From assembly GCA_934513685.1 (NCBI GenBank), contig CAKSWY010000004.1, positions 1-64,000 on the forward strand: a DNA stretch of 64,000 nucleotides, written 5' to 3'. The notes beneath the pieces are model-generated. The model had not been told where the DNA came from and searched no databases. It saw only the letters and a program-made list of their open reading frames with translations. A program made the position numbers and the translations under genes. The stretch comes from an uncultured Oscillospiraceae bacterium (lineage in GTDB: Bacteria; Bacillota; Clostridia; Oscillospirales; Ruminococcaceae). Below, one piece after another: positions 57,607 to 64,000 of the stretch; within the stretch, counting starts at the first letter, position 1, and each line of letters opens with the position of its first letter.

Positions 57607-57635
57607 ACTATATCATCACAAGGCAGCATTGTCAA
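57607..57635 (-). promoter_or_regulatory. promoter of the asd operon
   Basis: Minus-strand TTGACA (57635-57630), 17-nt spacer, TATAGT (57612-57607). It directly precedes the riboswitch and overlaps the queA upstream region. Confidence 0.9.
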
Positions 57636-57657
57636 TGTTTTATAAGGGGGCAAACCC

Positions 57658-58686
57658 ATGCTGAAAAAAGATTTTTGGTTCGACCTGCCCAAGGAGCAGA
57701 TCGCGCAGGAGCCGGCGATTCCGCGGGATTCCGCCCGTCTGATGACGCTGGACCGCGGCAGCGATGCCATCGGTCATCACATCTTCCGGGAGCTGCCGGA
57801 ACTGCTGGAGCCGGGCGATCTGCTGGTGGCCAACAACTCCAAGGTGCTTCCGGCCCGGCTCATCGGCACGAAAGAGCACACCGGGGCCGTGTGCGAGCTG
57901 CTGCTGCTGAACCAGCACAAGGGCGACACGTGGGAATGCCTGGCCAAGCCCGGCAAGCGCCTGCACCCCGGCACCCGCATTCTGTTTGGCGACGGCAGCC
58001 TCAGCGCGGAAATTGAGGAGACGCTGGAGGACGGCAACAAGTACGTTACCTTTTATTATGACACCGAGACCCTGTACGAAAAGCTGGATGAGTTCGGCAA
58101 AATGCCGCTGCCGCCCTACATCACCAAGCAGCTGGAGGACCAGAGCCAGTACCAGACCGTGTATGCCAAGGAGCTGGGCAGCGCCGCCGCCCCCACCGCA
58201 GGCCTGCACTTCACCCCGGAGCTGATGAAGCGCCTGGAGGAGAAGGGGATCGGCTTTGCCGAGGTGACCCTGCACGTGGGCCTGGGCACCTTCCGCCCGG
58301 TGAAAGAGGATGACATTGCCGACCACAAGATGCACACCGAATGGTATGCAGTGAGCGAGGAAACGGCCCGCCGCATCAACGAGACGAAGGCCGCCGGGCA
58401 TCGGGTGATCGCCGTGGGCACCACCAGCTGCCGCACGCTGGAGTCGGTGGCGCAGAAATACGGGGAGATCCGGGCCTGCAGCGGCGATACGGACATTTTC
58501 CTGTATCCCGGCCGGGAATTCAAGGCCATTGACGGCCTGATCACCAATTTCCATTTGCCGGAGAGCACGCTGATCATGCTGGTAAGTGCATTTTACGGCT
58601 ACGAAAAGACCATGGCGGCCTACAAAACGGCCGTGGAAGAGAAGTACCGCTTCTTCAGCTTTGGCGATGCGATGCTGATTCTGTAA
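57658..58686 (+). CDS. queA: S-adenosylmethionine:tRNA ribosyltransferase-isomerase
   Basis: A 342-aa enzyme that makes epoxyqueuosine in tRNA from preQ1-tRNA. DFWFDLPKEQIAQEPAIPRDSARLM is the typical N-terminus; PLPPYI, AAPTAGLHFT, LHVGLGTF and GTTSCRTLE are family motifs. The start has AAGGGGGC upstream. It is divergent from the asd operon with only ~58 nt between the promoters' outer edge and the start. It is followed by tgt in the same direction, completing a queuosine pair. I saw no preQ1 riboswitch in front of it. Confidence 0.95.
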   Translation: MLKKDFWFDLPKEQIAQEPAIPRDSARLMTLDRGSDAIGHHIFRELPELLEPGDLLVANNSKVLPARLIGTKEHTGAVCELLLLNQHKGDTWECLAKPGKRLHPGTRILFGDGSLSAEIEETLEDGNKYVTFYYDTETLYEKLDEFGKMPLPPYITKQLEDQSQYQTVYAKELGSAAAPTAGLHFTPELMKRLEEKGIGFAEVTLHVGLGTFRPVKEDDIADHKMHTEWYAVSEETARRINETKAAGHRVIAVGTTSCRTLESVAQKYGEIRACSGDTDIFLYPGREFKAIDGLITNFHLPESTLIMLVSAFYGYEKTMAAYKTAVEEKYRFFSFGDAMLIL

Positions 58687-58735
58687 AACCGACGACCATC
58701 AAGAACAACTCAGAGACAATGGAGGATGCCATCCC

Positions 58736-59869
58736 ATGCCCTACAAACTGCTGAAACAGGAGCACAATGCCCGCCGCGGCGAGTTTACCACGGTGCACGG
58801 CACGGTGCAGACCCCTGCCTTCATGAACGTTGCCACGGCCGGCGCCATCAAGGGCGGCCTGTCGGCCTTTGATTTGAAGGACATTCGCTGCCAGGTGATG
58901 CTGTGCAACACCTACCATCTGCATCTGCGGCCGGGCGACAAGCTGGTGGCCGACCTGGGCGGCCTGCACAAGTTTACCCGGTGGGATGGCCCCATCCTCA
59001 CCGACAGCGGTGGATTTCAGGTGTTCAGCCTGGCCAAGCTGCGCAAGATCAGCGAGGAGGGCGTGACCTTCGCCTCGCATCTGGACGGCCACCGCATTTT
59101 TATGGGCCCGGAACAGAGCATGCAGATTCAGGCAAACCTGGGTTCCACCATCGCCATGGCGTTTGACGAGTGCGTGGAGAACCCGGCCCAGCACAGCTAC
59201 TCCAAGGCCAGCTGCGAGCGCACCACCCGCTGGCTGGCCCGCTGCAAGGCGGAGATGGCCCGGCTGAAGCACGAGGAGCTGGCGGTGAACCCGGACCAGC
59301 TGCTGTTCGGCATCAACCAGGGCTGCACCTTTGAGGACCTGCGTGTGGACCACATGAAGCGCATTGCCGAGATGGACCTGGATGGCTACGCCATCGGCGG
59401 CCTGGCGGTGGGCGAGCCTGCCGAGGTGATGTACGAGATCATTTCCGCCGTGGAGCCGTATGCCCCCAAGGAGAAAATCCGGTACCTGATGGGCGTGGGC
59501 ACCCCGGGCAACATTCTGGAGGCGGTGTCCCGCGGGGTGGACCTGTTCGACTGCGTGATGCCCAGCCGCAATGCCCGCCACGGCCACCTGAACACCTGGA
59601 ACGGCATCATCAACATCAAGAACGCGAAGTATGAGCGGGACGAGCAGCCCATCGACCCGGAGTGCGACTGCCCCGTGTGCCGCAATTTCTCCCGTGCCTA
59701 TCTGCGGCACCTGTTCAAGGCGGACGAGATGCTGGGAATGCGGCTGGCTGTGATGCACAACCTGTATTTCTACAACCACCTGATGGAGCGCATTCGGGAG
59801 GAGCTGGACGCCGGAACGTTCACCCAGTTCCATGATCGTTATGTGAAACTGCTGGATACCCGCATCTGA
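58736..59869 (+). CDS. tgt: queuine tRNA-guanine transglycosylase
   Basis: A 377-aa bacterial TGT inserting preQ1 at position 34 of GUN tRNAs. The nucleophilic Asp region PILTDSGGFQVFSL (Asp90), the second Asp region (FDCVMPSRNARHG), and the zinc site CDCPVC...H near the C-terminus are all present. GGAGG is about 10 nt before the start. It lies 49 nt after queA. Confidence 0.96.
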   Translation: MPYKLLKQEHNARRGEFTTVHGTVQTPAFMNVATAGAIKGGLSAFDLKDIRCQVMLCNTYHLHLRPGDKLVADLGGLHKFTRWDGPILTDSGGFQVFSLAKLRKISEEGVTFASHLDGHRIFMGPEQSMQIQANLGSTIAMAFDECVENPAQHSYSKASCERTTRWLARCKAEMARLKHEELAVNPDQLLFGINQGCTFEDLRVDHMKRIAEMDLDGYAIGGLAVGEPAEVMYEIISAVEPYAPKEKIRYLMGVGTPGNILEAVSRGVDLFDCVMPSRNARHGHLNTWNGIINIKNAKYERDEQPIDPECDCPVCRNFSRAYLRHLFKADEMLGMRLAVMHNLYFYNHLMERIREELDAGTFTQFHDRYVKLLDTRI

Positions 59870-59883
59870 GCGGCAAATGATGC

Positions 59884-59912
59884 TTGCATCTTACCGCGGG
59901 ATTCTGTATAAT
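59884..59912 (+). promoter_or_regulatory. promoter of yajC
   Basis: TTGCAT (59884-59889), 17-nt spacer, TATAAT (59907-59912). Confidence 0.78.
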
Positions 59913-59947
59913 AAAACTTACTAACTGAAAAGAGGAGATTTCTGCAT

Positions 59948-60262
59948 ATGTCTATTGCGATGCTCGATACCGCCGCCAACGACGGCAGCATGATGACCCT
60001 TGTGATCACCATGGTGCTGACCCTGGGCCTGATGTACTTTATGATCTATCGGCCCCAGAAGAAGCAGCAGAAGAAGGACACTGAGATGCGCAATGCCCTG
60101 GACATTGGTGACGAGGTCACCACCATCGGCGGCATTGTGGGCCGCGTGGTTGCCATCAAGGAGGACACCTTCGTGCTGGAGACCGGCAGCGACCGCATGA
60201 AGATCCGTTTCCGCCGCAGCGCCATTGCTTCCGTGGAGAAGCTGGACCTGGAGGCCAAGTAA
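59948..60262 (+). CDS. yajC: preprotein translocase subunit YajC
   Basis: A 104-aa Sec-accessory protein. One membrane helix (~16-34, TLVIITMVLTLGLMYFMIYR-like) is followed by the RPQKKQQKK motif and a soluble domain with IGDEVTTIGGIVGRVV and DTFVLETGSDRMKIRF. GAGGAG is upstream. secD/secF, its usual neighbours, are not adjacent; tgt-yajC is a common order. Confidence 0.94.
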   Translation: MSIAMLDTAANDGSMMTLVITMVLTLGLMYFMIYRPQKKQQKKDTEMRNALDIGDEVTTIGGIVGRVVAIKEDTFVLETGSDRMKIRFRRSAIASVEKLDLEAK

Positions 60263-60277
60263 GCAGGGATACTCAGG

Positions 60278-60319
60278 GCACCTTTTGCATACCGTATAGT
60301 GTGCAGGAGGTGCTTTTTT
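60278..60319 (+). terminator. terminator-like hairpin overlapping the next ribosome site
   Basis: GCACC (60278-60282) pairs with GGTGC (60309-60313), with an inner TGCATAC/GTGTGCA stem; six T follow. The 3' arm contains part of the GGAGGTG ribosome site (60306-60312) of the next gene. Confidence 0.75.
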
Positions 60320-60775
60320 ATGCAAAGGGGGATGCAGCGCATGAACCAGAATCAGAAGCCCGGCGGGCGTAAGAGCAGAACGGGCGCGCTGGCGGCCAAC
60401 CTGTTGTGGGCGGTGGCCGCCGGGCTGGCCGCGGCCGTGGGCGCAATGGGGGCCATGGCGCTGCTGCTGACCCGTGTAAGCCTGCCGGCGGCCGCCGCGG
60501 TGCCGCTGGCCACCCTGGCGGTTTGCCTGGGGGCCGGCTGCGGCGGCTGGCTGCTGGTGCGCCGCCAGGGCGAAAACGGGCTGGCGCTGGGGGCGCTGGT
60601 GGGCTTTCTGTTCTTCGGAATGCTCGCCGCAGCCGCTGCGCTGAACGGCAGCCGGGATGTGAGCGGGCTGCTGGCAGCAAAGCTGGTTTCGCTGCTGCTC
60701 AGCGGGGCGCTGGGCGGCTATGTGGGGCTGGTGCAGAGCGAGCGCAAGCGCCGCCGCCGGGCAAGGGTAAAATAA
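60320..60775 (+). CDS. small membrane protein, TIGR04086-like
   Basis: A 151-aa protein with about four membrane segments (LLWAVAAGLAAAVGAMGAMALLL, AVPLATLAVCLGAGCGGWLLV, GLALGALVGFLFFGMLAAAAAL, LLAAKLVSLLLSGALGGYVGLV) and a basic tail (SERKRRRRARVK). The topology and place after yajC match the TIGR04086/YrzE family of unknown function. ATG 60320 has AGGAGGTG 8 nt upstream; 60341 is the alternative. Its ribosome site lies within a hairpin. Confidence 0.75.
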   Translation: MQRGMQRMNQNQKPGGRKSRTGALAANLLWAVAAGLAAAVGAMGAMALLLTRVSLPAAAAVPLATLAVCLGAGCGGWLLVRRQGENGLALGALVGFLFFGMLAAAAALNGSRDVSGLLAAKLVSLLLSGALGGYVGLVQSERKRRRRARVK

Positions 60776-60916
60776 ACCGGGTGCATTGCCCGGGAAATAC
60801 AGGTCTGCCGGGGCAGGGGAGAGCGAAACGCTCGGCCTCTGCCTTTGCTGTGCCGGAAAACGGCCGGGAGAAACATCTGACATCACGACAAATTTTGCAG
60901 GAAAAACCGTTTTTGC

Positions 60917-60945
60917 TTGCATCCCCGGGGCAGGGCTGATATGAT
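60917..60945 (+). promoter_or_regulatory. promoter of the uracil/xanthine permease gene
   Basis: TTGCAT (60917-60922), 17-nt spacer, TATGAT (60940-60945). The ~85-nt leader holds a CTCCGCC/GGCGGAG hairpin (60961-60993). Confidence 0.6.
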
Positions 60946-61033
60946 AGTACGGAAAGATTGCTCCGCCTACGGGATCTGCGGCGACGGGCGGAGAAAACAC
61001 GAGGGAATTGTGAAAGAAAGAGGAGGTTCTTCT

Positions 61034-62389
61034 ATGAGCAAACCCCAAGAAAGCCATGAGGCGATTTATGACGCCCGCAGCCTGGGCATTCCCAAGCTGC
61101 TGATTCTGGGCGTGCAGCATACCTTTGCCATGTTCGGCGCTACGGTGCTGGTGCCCCTGCTGACCGGCCTGAGCGTTTCCACCACGCTGCTGTGCGCCGG
61201 TCTGGGAACGCTGCTGTTCCACTTCCTGTGCAAGGGAAAGGTGCCTGCGTTCCTGGGTTCTTCCTTTGCGTTCCTGGGCGGCTTCGGCATTGTGGCGCCC
61301 AAGCTGATGGATGCTGCCGGGCAGCAGACCATCCCCAATGCGGAAATGCTGCCCTACGCCTGCGCGGGCGTGGCCTTCAGCGGCATTCTGTACCTGCTGT
61401 TCAGCGCCCTGATCAGCGTGTTCGGCGTGGGCAAGGTGATGCGCCTGTTCCCCCCTGTGGTGACCGGCCCCATCATCATTGCCATCGGCCTGATTCTGGC
61501 CCCCTCCGCCATCACCAACTGCCAGACCAACTGGCTGCTGGCCGTTGTGGCGCTGGGCACCGTCATCGTTTGCAACATCTGGGGCAAAGGCATGGTGAAG
61601 ATCCTGCCCATTCTGCTGGGCGTGCTGGTGTCCTACGCGGTGGCGCTGGTTACCGGTGCGGTGGACTTTACCGCCATTCGCGAGGCTGCCTGGCTGGGCT
61701 TCCCCATTCACAAGTCGGCCATGGGCCTGTTTGCCATCGACGGCTCGCCTGAGTTCTTCAGCGCGCTGCTGACCATTATGCCCATTGCTCTGGCCACGAT
61801 GATGGAGCACATCGGCGACATTGCCGCCATCAGCGCCACCACCGGCAAGAACTACATCCGCGACCCGGGCCTGAACCGCACCCTGCTGGGCGACGGCCTG
61901 GCCACCACCATGGCCGGCCTGCTGGGCGGCCCCGCCAACACCACCTACGGTGAGAACACCGGCGTGCTGGCGCTGACCCGCATTTATGACCCCCTGGTGG
62001 TGCGCATTGCCGCATGCTTTGCCATTGTGCTGAGCATGAGCCCCAAGTTTGAGGCCATCATCAACACCATTCCCGCCGGCATCGTGGGCGGCATTTCCTT
62101 CGTGCTGTACGGCATGATCAGTGCCATCGGCGTGCGCAACGTGGTGGAAAATCAGGTGGACTTCACCAACAGCCGCAACCTGATCATCGCTGCGGTGATT
62201 CTGGTGAGCGCCCTGGGCTTCAACGGCGTGGGCGGCATCTCCATCCCCGTGGGCAGCGTGACCATCAGCCTGTCCGGCCTGGCCATTGCCGCCATCCTGG
62301 GCATTCTGCTGAACGCGATCCTGCCCGGCAACGACTATGAGTTTGACAGCGTGAACGGCGGCGAGGACGGCCTGAACATGCAGGTGTGA
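61034..62389 (+). CDS. uraA: uracil/xanthine permease (NCS2 family)
   Basis: A 451-aa nucleobase:cation symporter 2 protein with about 12-14 hydrophobic segments. Key stretches: LILGVQHTFAMFGATVLVPLLTGL (GVQH), SSFAFLGGFG, ALATMMEHIGDIAAIS (the conserved Glu and His of the binding site), GLLGGPANTTYGENTGVLA and FVLYGMISAIGVRN. The TTYGENTG block and GVQHTFAMFGATVLVP are closest to uracil permeases. GGAGG is 8 nt upstream of ATG 61034. Uracil is the likely substrate, but xanthine cannot be excluded. Confidence 0.88.
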   Translation: MSKPQESHEAIYDARSLGIPKLLILGVQHTFAMFGATVLVPLLTGLSVSTTLLCAGLGTLLFHFLCKGKVPAFLGSSFAFLGGFGIVAPKLMDAAGQQTIPNAEMLPYACAGVAFSGILYLLFSALISVFGVGKVMRLFPPVVTGPIIIAIGLILAPSAITNCQTNWLLAVVALGTVIVCNIWGKGMVKILPILLGVLVSYAVALVTGAVDFTAIREAAWLGFPIHKSAMGLFAIDGSPEFFSALLTIMPIALATMMEHIGDIAAISATTGKNYIRDPGLNRTLLGDGLATTMAGLLGGPANTTYGENTGVLALTRIYDPLVVRIAACFAIVLSMSPKFEAIINTIPAGIVGGISFVLYGMISAIGVRNVVENQVDFTNSRNLIIAAVILVSALGFNGVGGISIPVGSVTISLSGLAIAAILGILLNAILPGNDYEFDSVNGGEDGLNMQV

Positions 62390-62434
62390 TGCCTTGCCGG
62401 GTTGCGGCAAACGCAGTTTTTGATGCAGCTTAAT

Positions 62435-62479
62435 GAAACCCGCTGTGGGAAACGGTGACGCTTCCCACAGCGGGTTTTT
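62435..62479 (+). terminator. terminator after the uracil permease
   Basis: AAACCCGCTGTGGGAA...TTCCCACAGCGGGTTTTTG, a 16-bp stem. Confidence 0.92.
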
Positions 62480-62606
62480 GTGTGTTTTGGGCAGGATGAA
62501 GCAGGCTGCACGCCGCAAAAAGAGGGCAGGAGAGCGAATTGTACATGCACTACGCACAGAATGGCCTCATAAATTAACAAAAGCGGGAGAAATGCAGAGA
62601 AAAACC

Positions 62607-62635
62607 TTGTGTGCGGGGGGCGTTTATACTATAAT
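62607..62635 (+). promoter_or_regulatory. promoter of the aminotransferase gene
   Basis: TTGTGT (62607-62612), 17-nt spacer, TATAAT (62630-62635), leaving a ~105-nt leader. Confidence 0.72.
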
Positions 62636-62744
62636 ATATAAATATCTGGCCAAATAGACGCAGCGGGATTTGCCCGGATGCCGCAGCCAGTGTGGGAAAG
62701 TATTGGGCTTGACGCAAACAAGCAAGAGGGAGGACCGAACCATT

Positions 62745-64000
62745 ATGAATGACTACCTTTCGATGAGCCATGAGCAGCTGCTGGAAGAGCAGGCGAAGCT
62801 GGCCGAGCTGTATGCCGGATATCAGGCAAAGAACCTGAAACTGGATATGTCCCGCGGCAAACCCTGTGTGGAACAGCTGGACCTTTCCGAAGAGATGTAC
62901 CAGATGGTGGACAATTACATCGGCGAAAACGGTGTGGATGCCCGCAACTACGGCCTGCTGGAAGGTATGCCGGAGGCACGACGCTTCTTTGCGGAGCTGC
63001 TGGAAGTTACCCCGGAAGAGGTCATCGTGTGTGGCAACTCCTCCCTGAGCATGATGTACTATCTGATCGACCTGGGCTGGCGCAAGGGTTTTGTGGATAG
63101 CCTGACCCCCTGGCGCTTCTGCCTGAGCAACAAGTTCCTGTGCCCCGTGCCCGGTTACGACCGGCACTTCCGCGTGACCGAGTACTTCGGCTTCCAGCTC
63201 ATTCCCGTGCCCATGAATGAGCACGGCCCTGACATGGACATGGTGGAGCGCCTGGTGAAGGACGAGGGCGTGAAGGGCATGTGGTGCGTGCCCAAGTACT
63301 CTAACCCGGACGGCTATGTGTACAGCGATGAGGTCATTCACCGGCTGGCTTCCATGGAGACGGCGGCCAAGGACTTCAAGCTGATCTGGGACGATGCCTA
63401 TTGCGTGCATCACCTCACCGATGAGGAAGTGTCCATCCCCAGCATTCTGGCGGAATGCAAGGAGGCCGGCCACCCCGAGCGGCCCCTGCTGTTCTGCTCC
63501 ACCAGCAAGATCACCTACCCCGGCGCAGGTGTGGCGGCGGTGGCCGGCAGTGAGGCCAACGTGCACTACATCACCGAGAACATGATGCCCATGGTCATCA
63601 GCTACGACAAGATGAACCAGCTGCGCCATGTGCAGTTCCTGAAGAACAAAGAGGGTGTGCTGGCCCATATGCGCAAGCACCGCAAGATTCTGGAGCCCAA
63701 GTTCAACTTGGTGAAGGAGACCTTCGCGAAAGAGCTGAACGGCTGCGGCAAAATTGCCCGCTGGACGGACCCCAAGGGCGGCTACTTCATCAGCCTGTAC
63801 CTGCGGGAGGGCTGCGCCAAGCGCACCGTGCAGCTGTGCAAGGAGGCCGGCGTGGTGCTGACCGGCGCAGGCGCTGCCTACCCCTACGGCATTGACCCCC
63901 GCGACAGCCACCTGCGCATTGCCCCCACCTTCCCCAGCCTGGAAGAGCTGAAGACCGCGACGGACCTGCTGTGCATCTGCGTGCGCATGGCCACGGTGGA
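62745..64000 (+). CDS. class I/II aminotransferase (aspartate-aminotransferase-like), 3' end outside window
   Basis: A PLP-dependent aminotransferase starting MNDYLSMSHEQLLEEQ; 418 complete codons are seen with no stop, so the last few residues are missing. It matches the 'alanine/aspartate aminotransferase Ie' type (PF12897-like): LDMSRGKPC, NYGLLEGMPEARRFF, VCGNSSLSMMYYL, PKYSNPDGYVYSDE, DDAYCVHHL and the PLP Lys in CSTSKITYPGAGVAA. The Arg for carboxylate binding lies in DSHLRIAPTFP. GAGGGAGG lies 10-11 nt before ATG 62745. Precise amino acid specificity is not determined. Confidence 0.88.
   Translation, partial: MNDYLSMSHEQLLEEQAKLAELYAGYQAKNLKLDMSRGKPCVEQLDLSEEMYQMVDNYIGENGVDARNYGLLEGMPEARRFFAELLEVTPEEVIVCGNSSLSMMYYLIDLGWRKGFVDSLTPWRFCLSNKFLCPVPGYDRHFRVTEYFGFQLIPVPMNEHGPDMDMVERLVKDEGVKGMWCVPKYSNPDGYVYSDEVIHRLASMETAAKDFKLIWDDAYCVHHLTDEEVSIPSILAECKEAGHPERPLLFCSTSKITYPGAGVAAVAGSEANVHYITENMMPMVISYDKMNQLRHVQFLKNKEGVLAHMRKHRKILEPKFNLVKETFAKELNGCGKIARWTDPKGGYFISLYLREGCAKRTVQLCKEAGVVLTGAGAAYPYGIDPRDSHLRIAPTFPSLEELKTATDLLCICVRMATV

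Noticed and set aside
57600..57657. preQ1 riboswitch before queA
   Set aside because: Only ~58 nt separate the asd promoter zone from queA and no preQ1 core is seen.
59921..62557. 878-aa open frame on the minus strand opposite yajC-uraA
   Set aside because: It spans several real plus-strand genes, terminators and promoters, and its composition is His/Gln/Ala-biased.

Overview
The window comes from a high-GC, Gram-positive-lineage anaerobe of class Clostridia, most likely an Oscillospiraceae/Ruminococcaceae member of the Faecalibacterium, Subdoligranulum and Gemmiger type (inference). The basis is Spo0A and SpoIVB, a SCIFF peptide with its radical-SAM maturase, HemZ, a CdaA/CdaR pair, a sodium-pumping decarboxylase, ThyX instead of ThyA, a lysine riboswitch, strong GGAGG ribosome sites, several TTG/GTG starts and Rho-independent terminators. 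It is mostly a chromosomal backbone. I saw no transposase, integrase, prophage or CRISPR array. The one accessory-looking stretch is a small islet between two tRNA genes at 5.4-6.5 kb.

Layout. 0-5.2 kb: the 5' part of a YitT membrane protein (minus), tRNA-Glu, then yjjG, a monoacylglycerol-lipase-like hydrolase and an ABC-F ATPase in one operon. 5.2-6.6 kb: tRNA-Gly, three small minus-strand genes, tRNA-Thr. 6.7-9.2 kb: radA facing ssrA (tmRNA) and smpB across a shared terminator. 9.3-11.6 kb: spoIVB and spo0A. 11.7-16.8 kb: fused ispDF, cdaA-cdaR (c-di-AMP) and an FAD-dependent oxidoreductase. 16.9-25.3 kb: a run of recJ, rel, dtd, an MBL hydrolase, hemZ, a nucleoside kinase and a zinc-ribbon protein. 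25.6-28.8 kb: a TrpX-like three-gene ABC importer. 28.8-34.8 kb: envelope and surface genes (CotH-like kinase, HAD phosphatase, SGNH hydrolase with a proline-rich tail), a divergent GpsA and an orphan acidic protein. 34.9-36.3 kb: a MATE exporter (minus). 36.5-44.6 kb: an Orn/Lys/Arg decarboxylase, SCIFF peptide plus maturase plus DtxR-type regulator, a fructose-type PTS permease, and the gamma and beta subunits of a Na+ decarboxylase. 44.7-52.4 kb: pcrA, thyX-tmk, a GNAT-like protein, mltG and a U32 peptidase.

52.4-57.6 kb (minus) is a lysine/diaminopimelate operon, asd-dapA-dapB-capA-like-ACT, headed by a lysine riboswitch. Its expression platform carries a 19-nt tandem duplication that gives two competing 3' strands for aptamer closure. 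The last gene is a free-standing double-ACT protein resembling the regulatory half of aspartokinase. 57.6-64 kb (plus): queA-tgt (queuosine), yajC, a TIGR04086-like membrane protein, a uracil/xanthine-type permease, and an aminotransferase cut by the window end.

The observations I rate highest are the duplicated lysine-riboswitch segment, the seven-cysteine SCIFF peptide with its linked DtxR-type gene, the Spo0A receiver lacking one acidic-pocket residue, the glycine/tyrosine-rich insert in PcrA, the detached aspartokinase-type ACT gene, and the tRNA-bounded islet. None amounts to a clearly new biological system; I report them as leads. All functional calls come from reading translated sequence and motifs, not from database searches.
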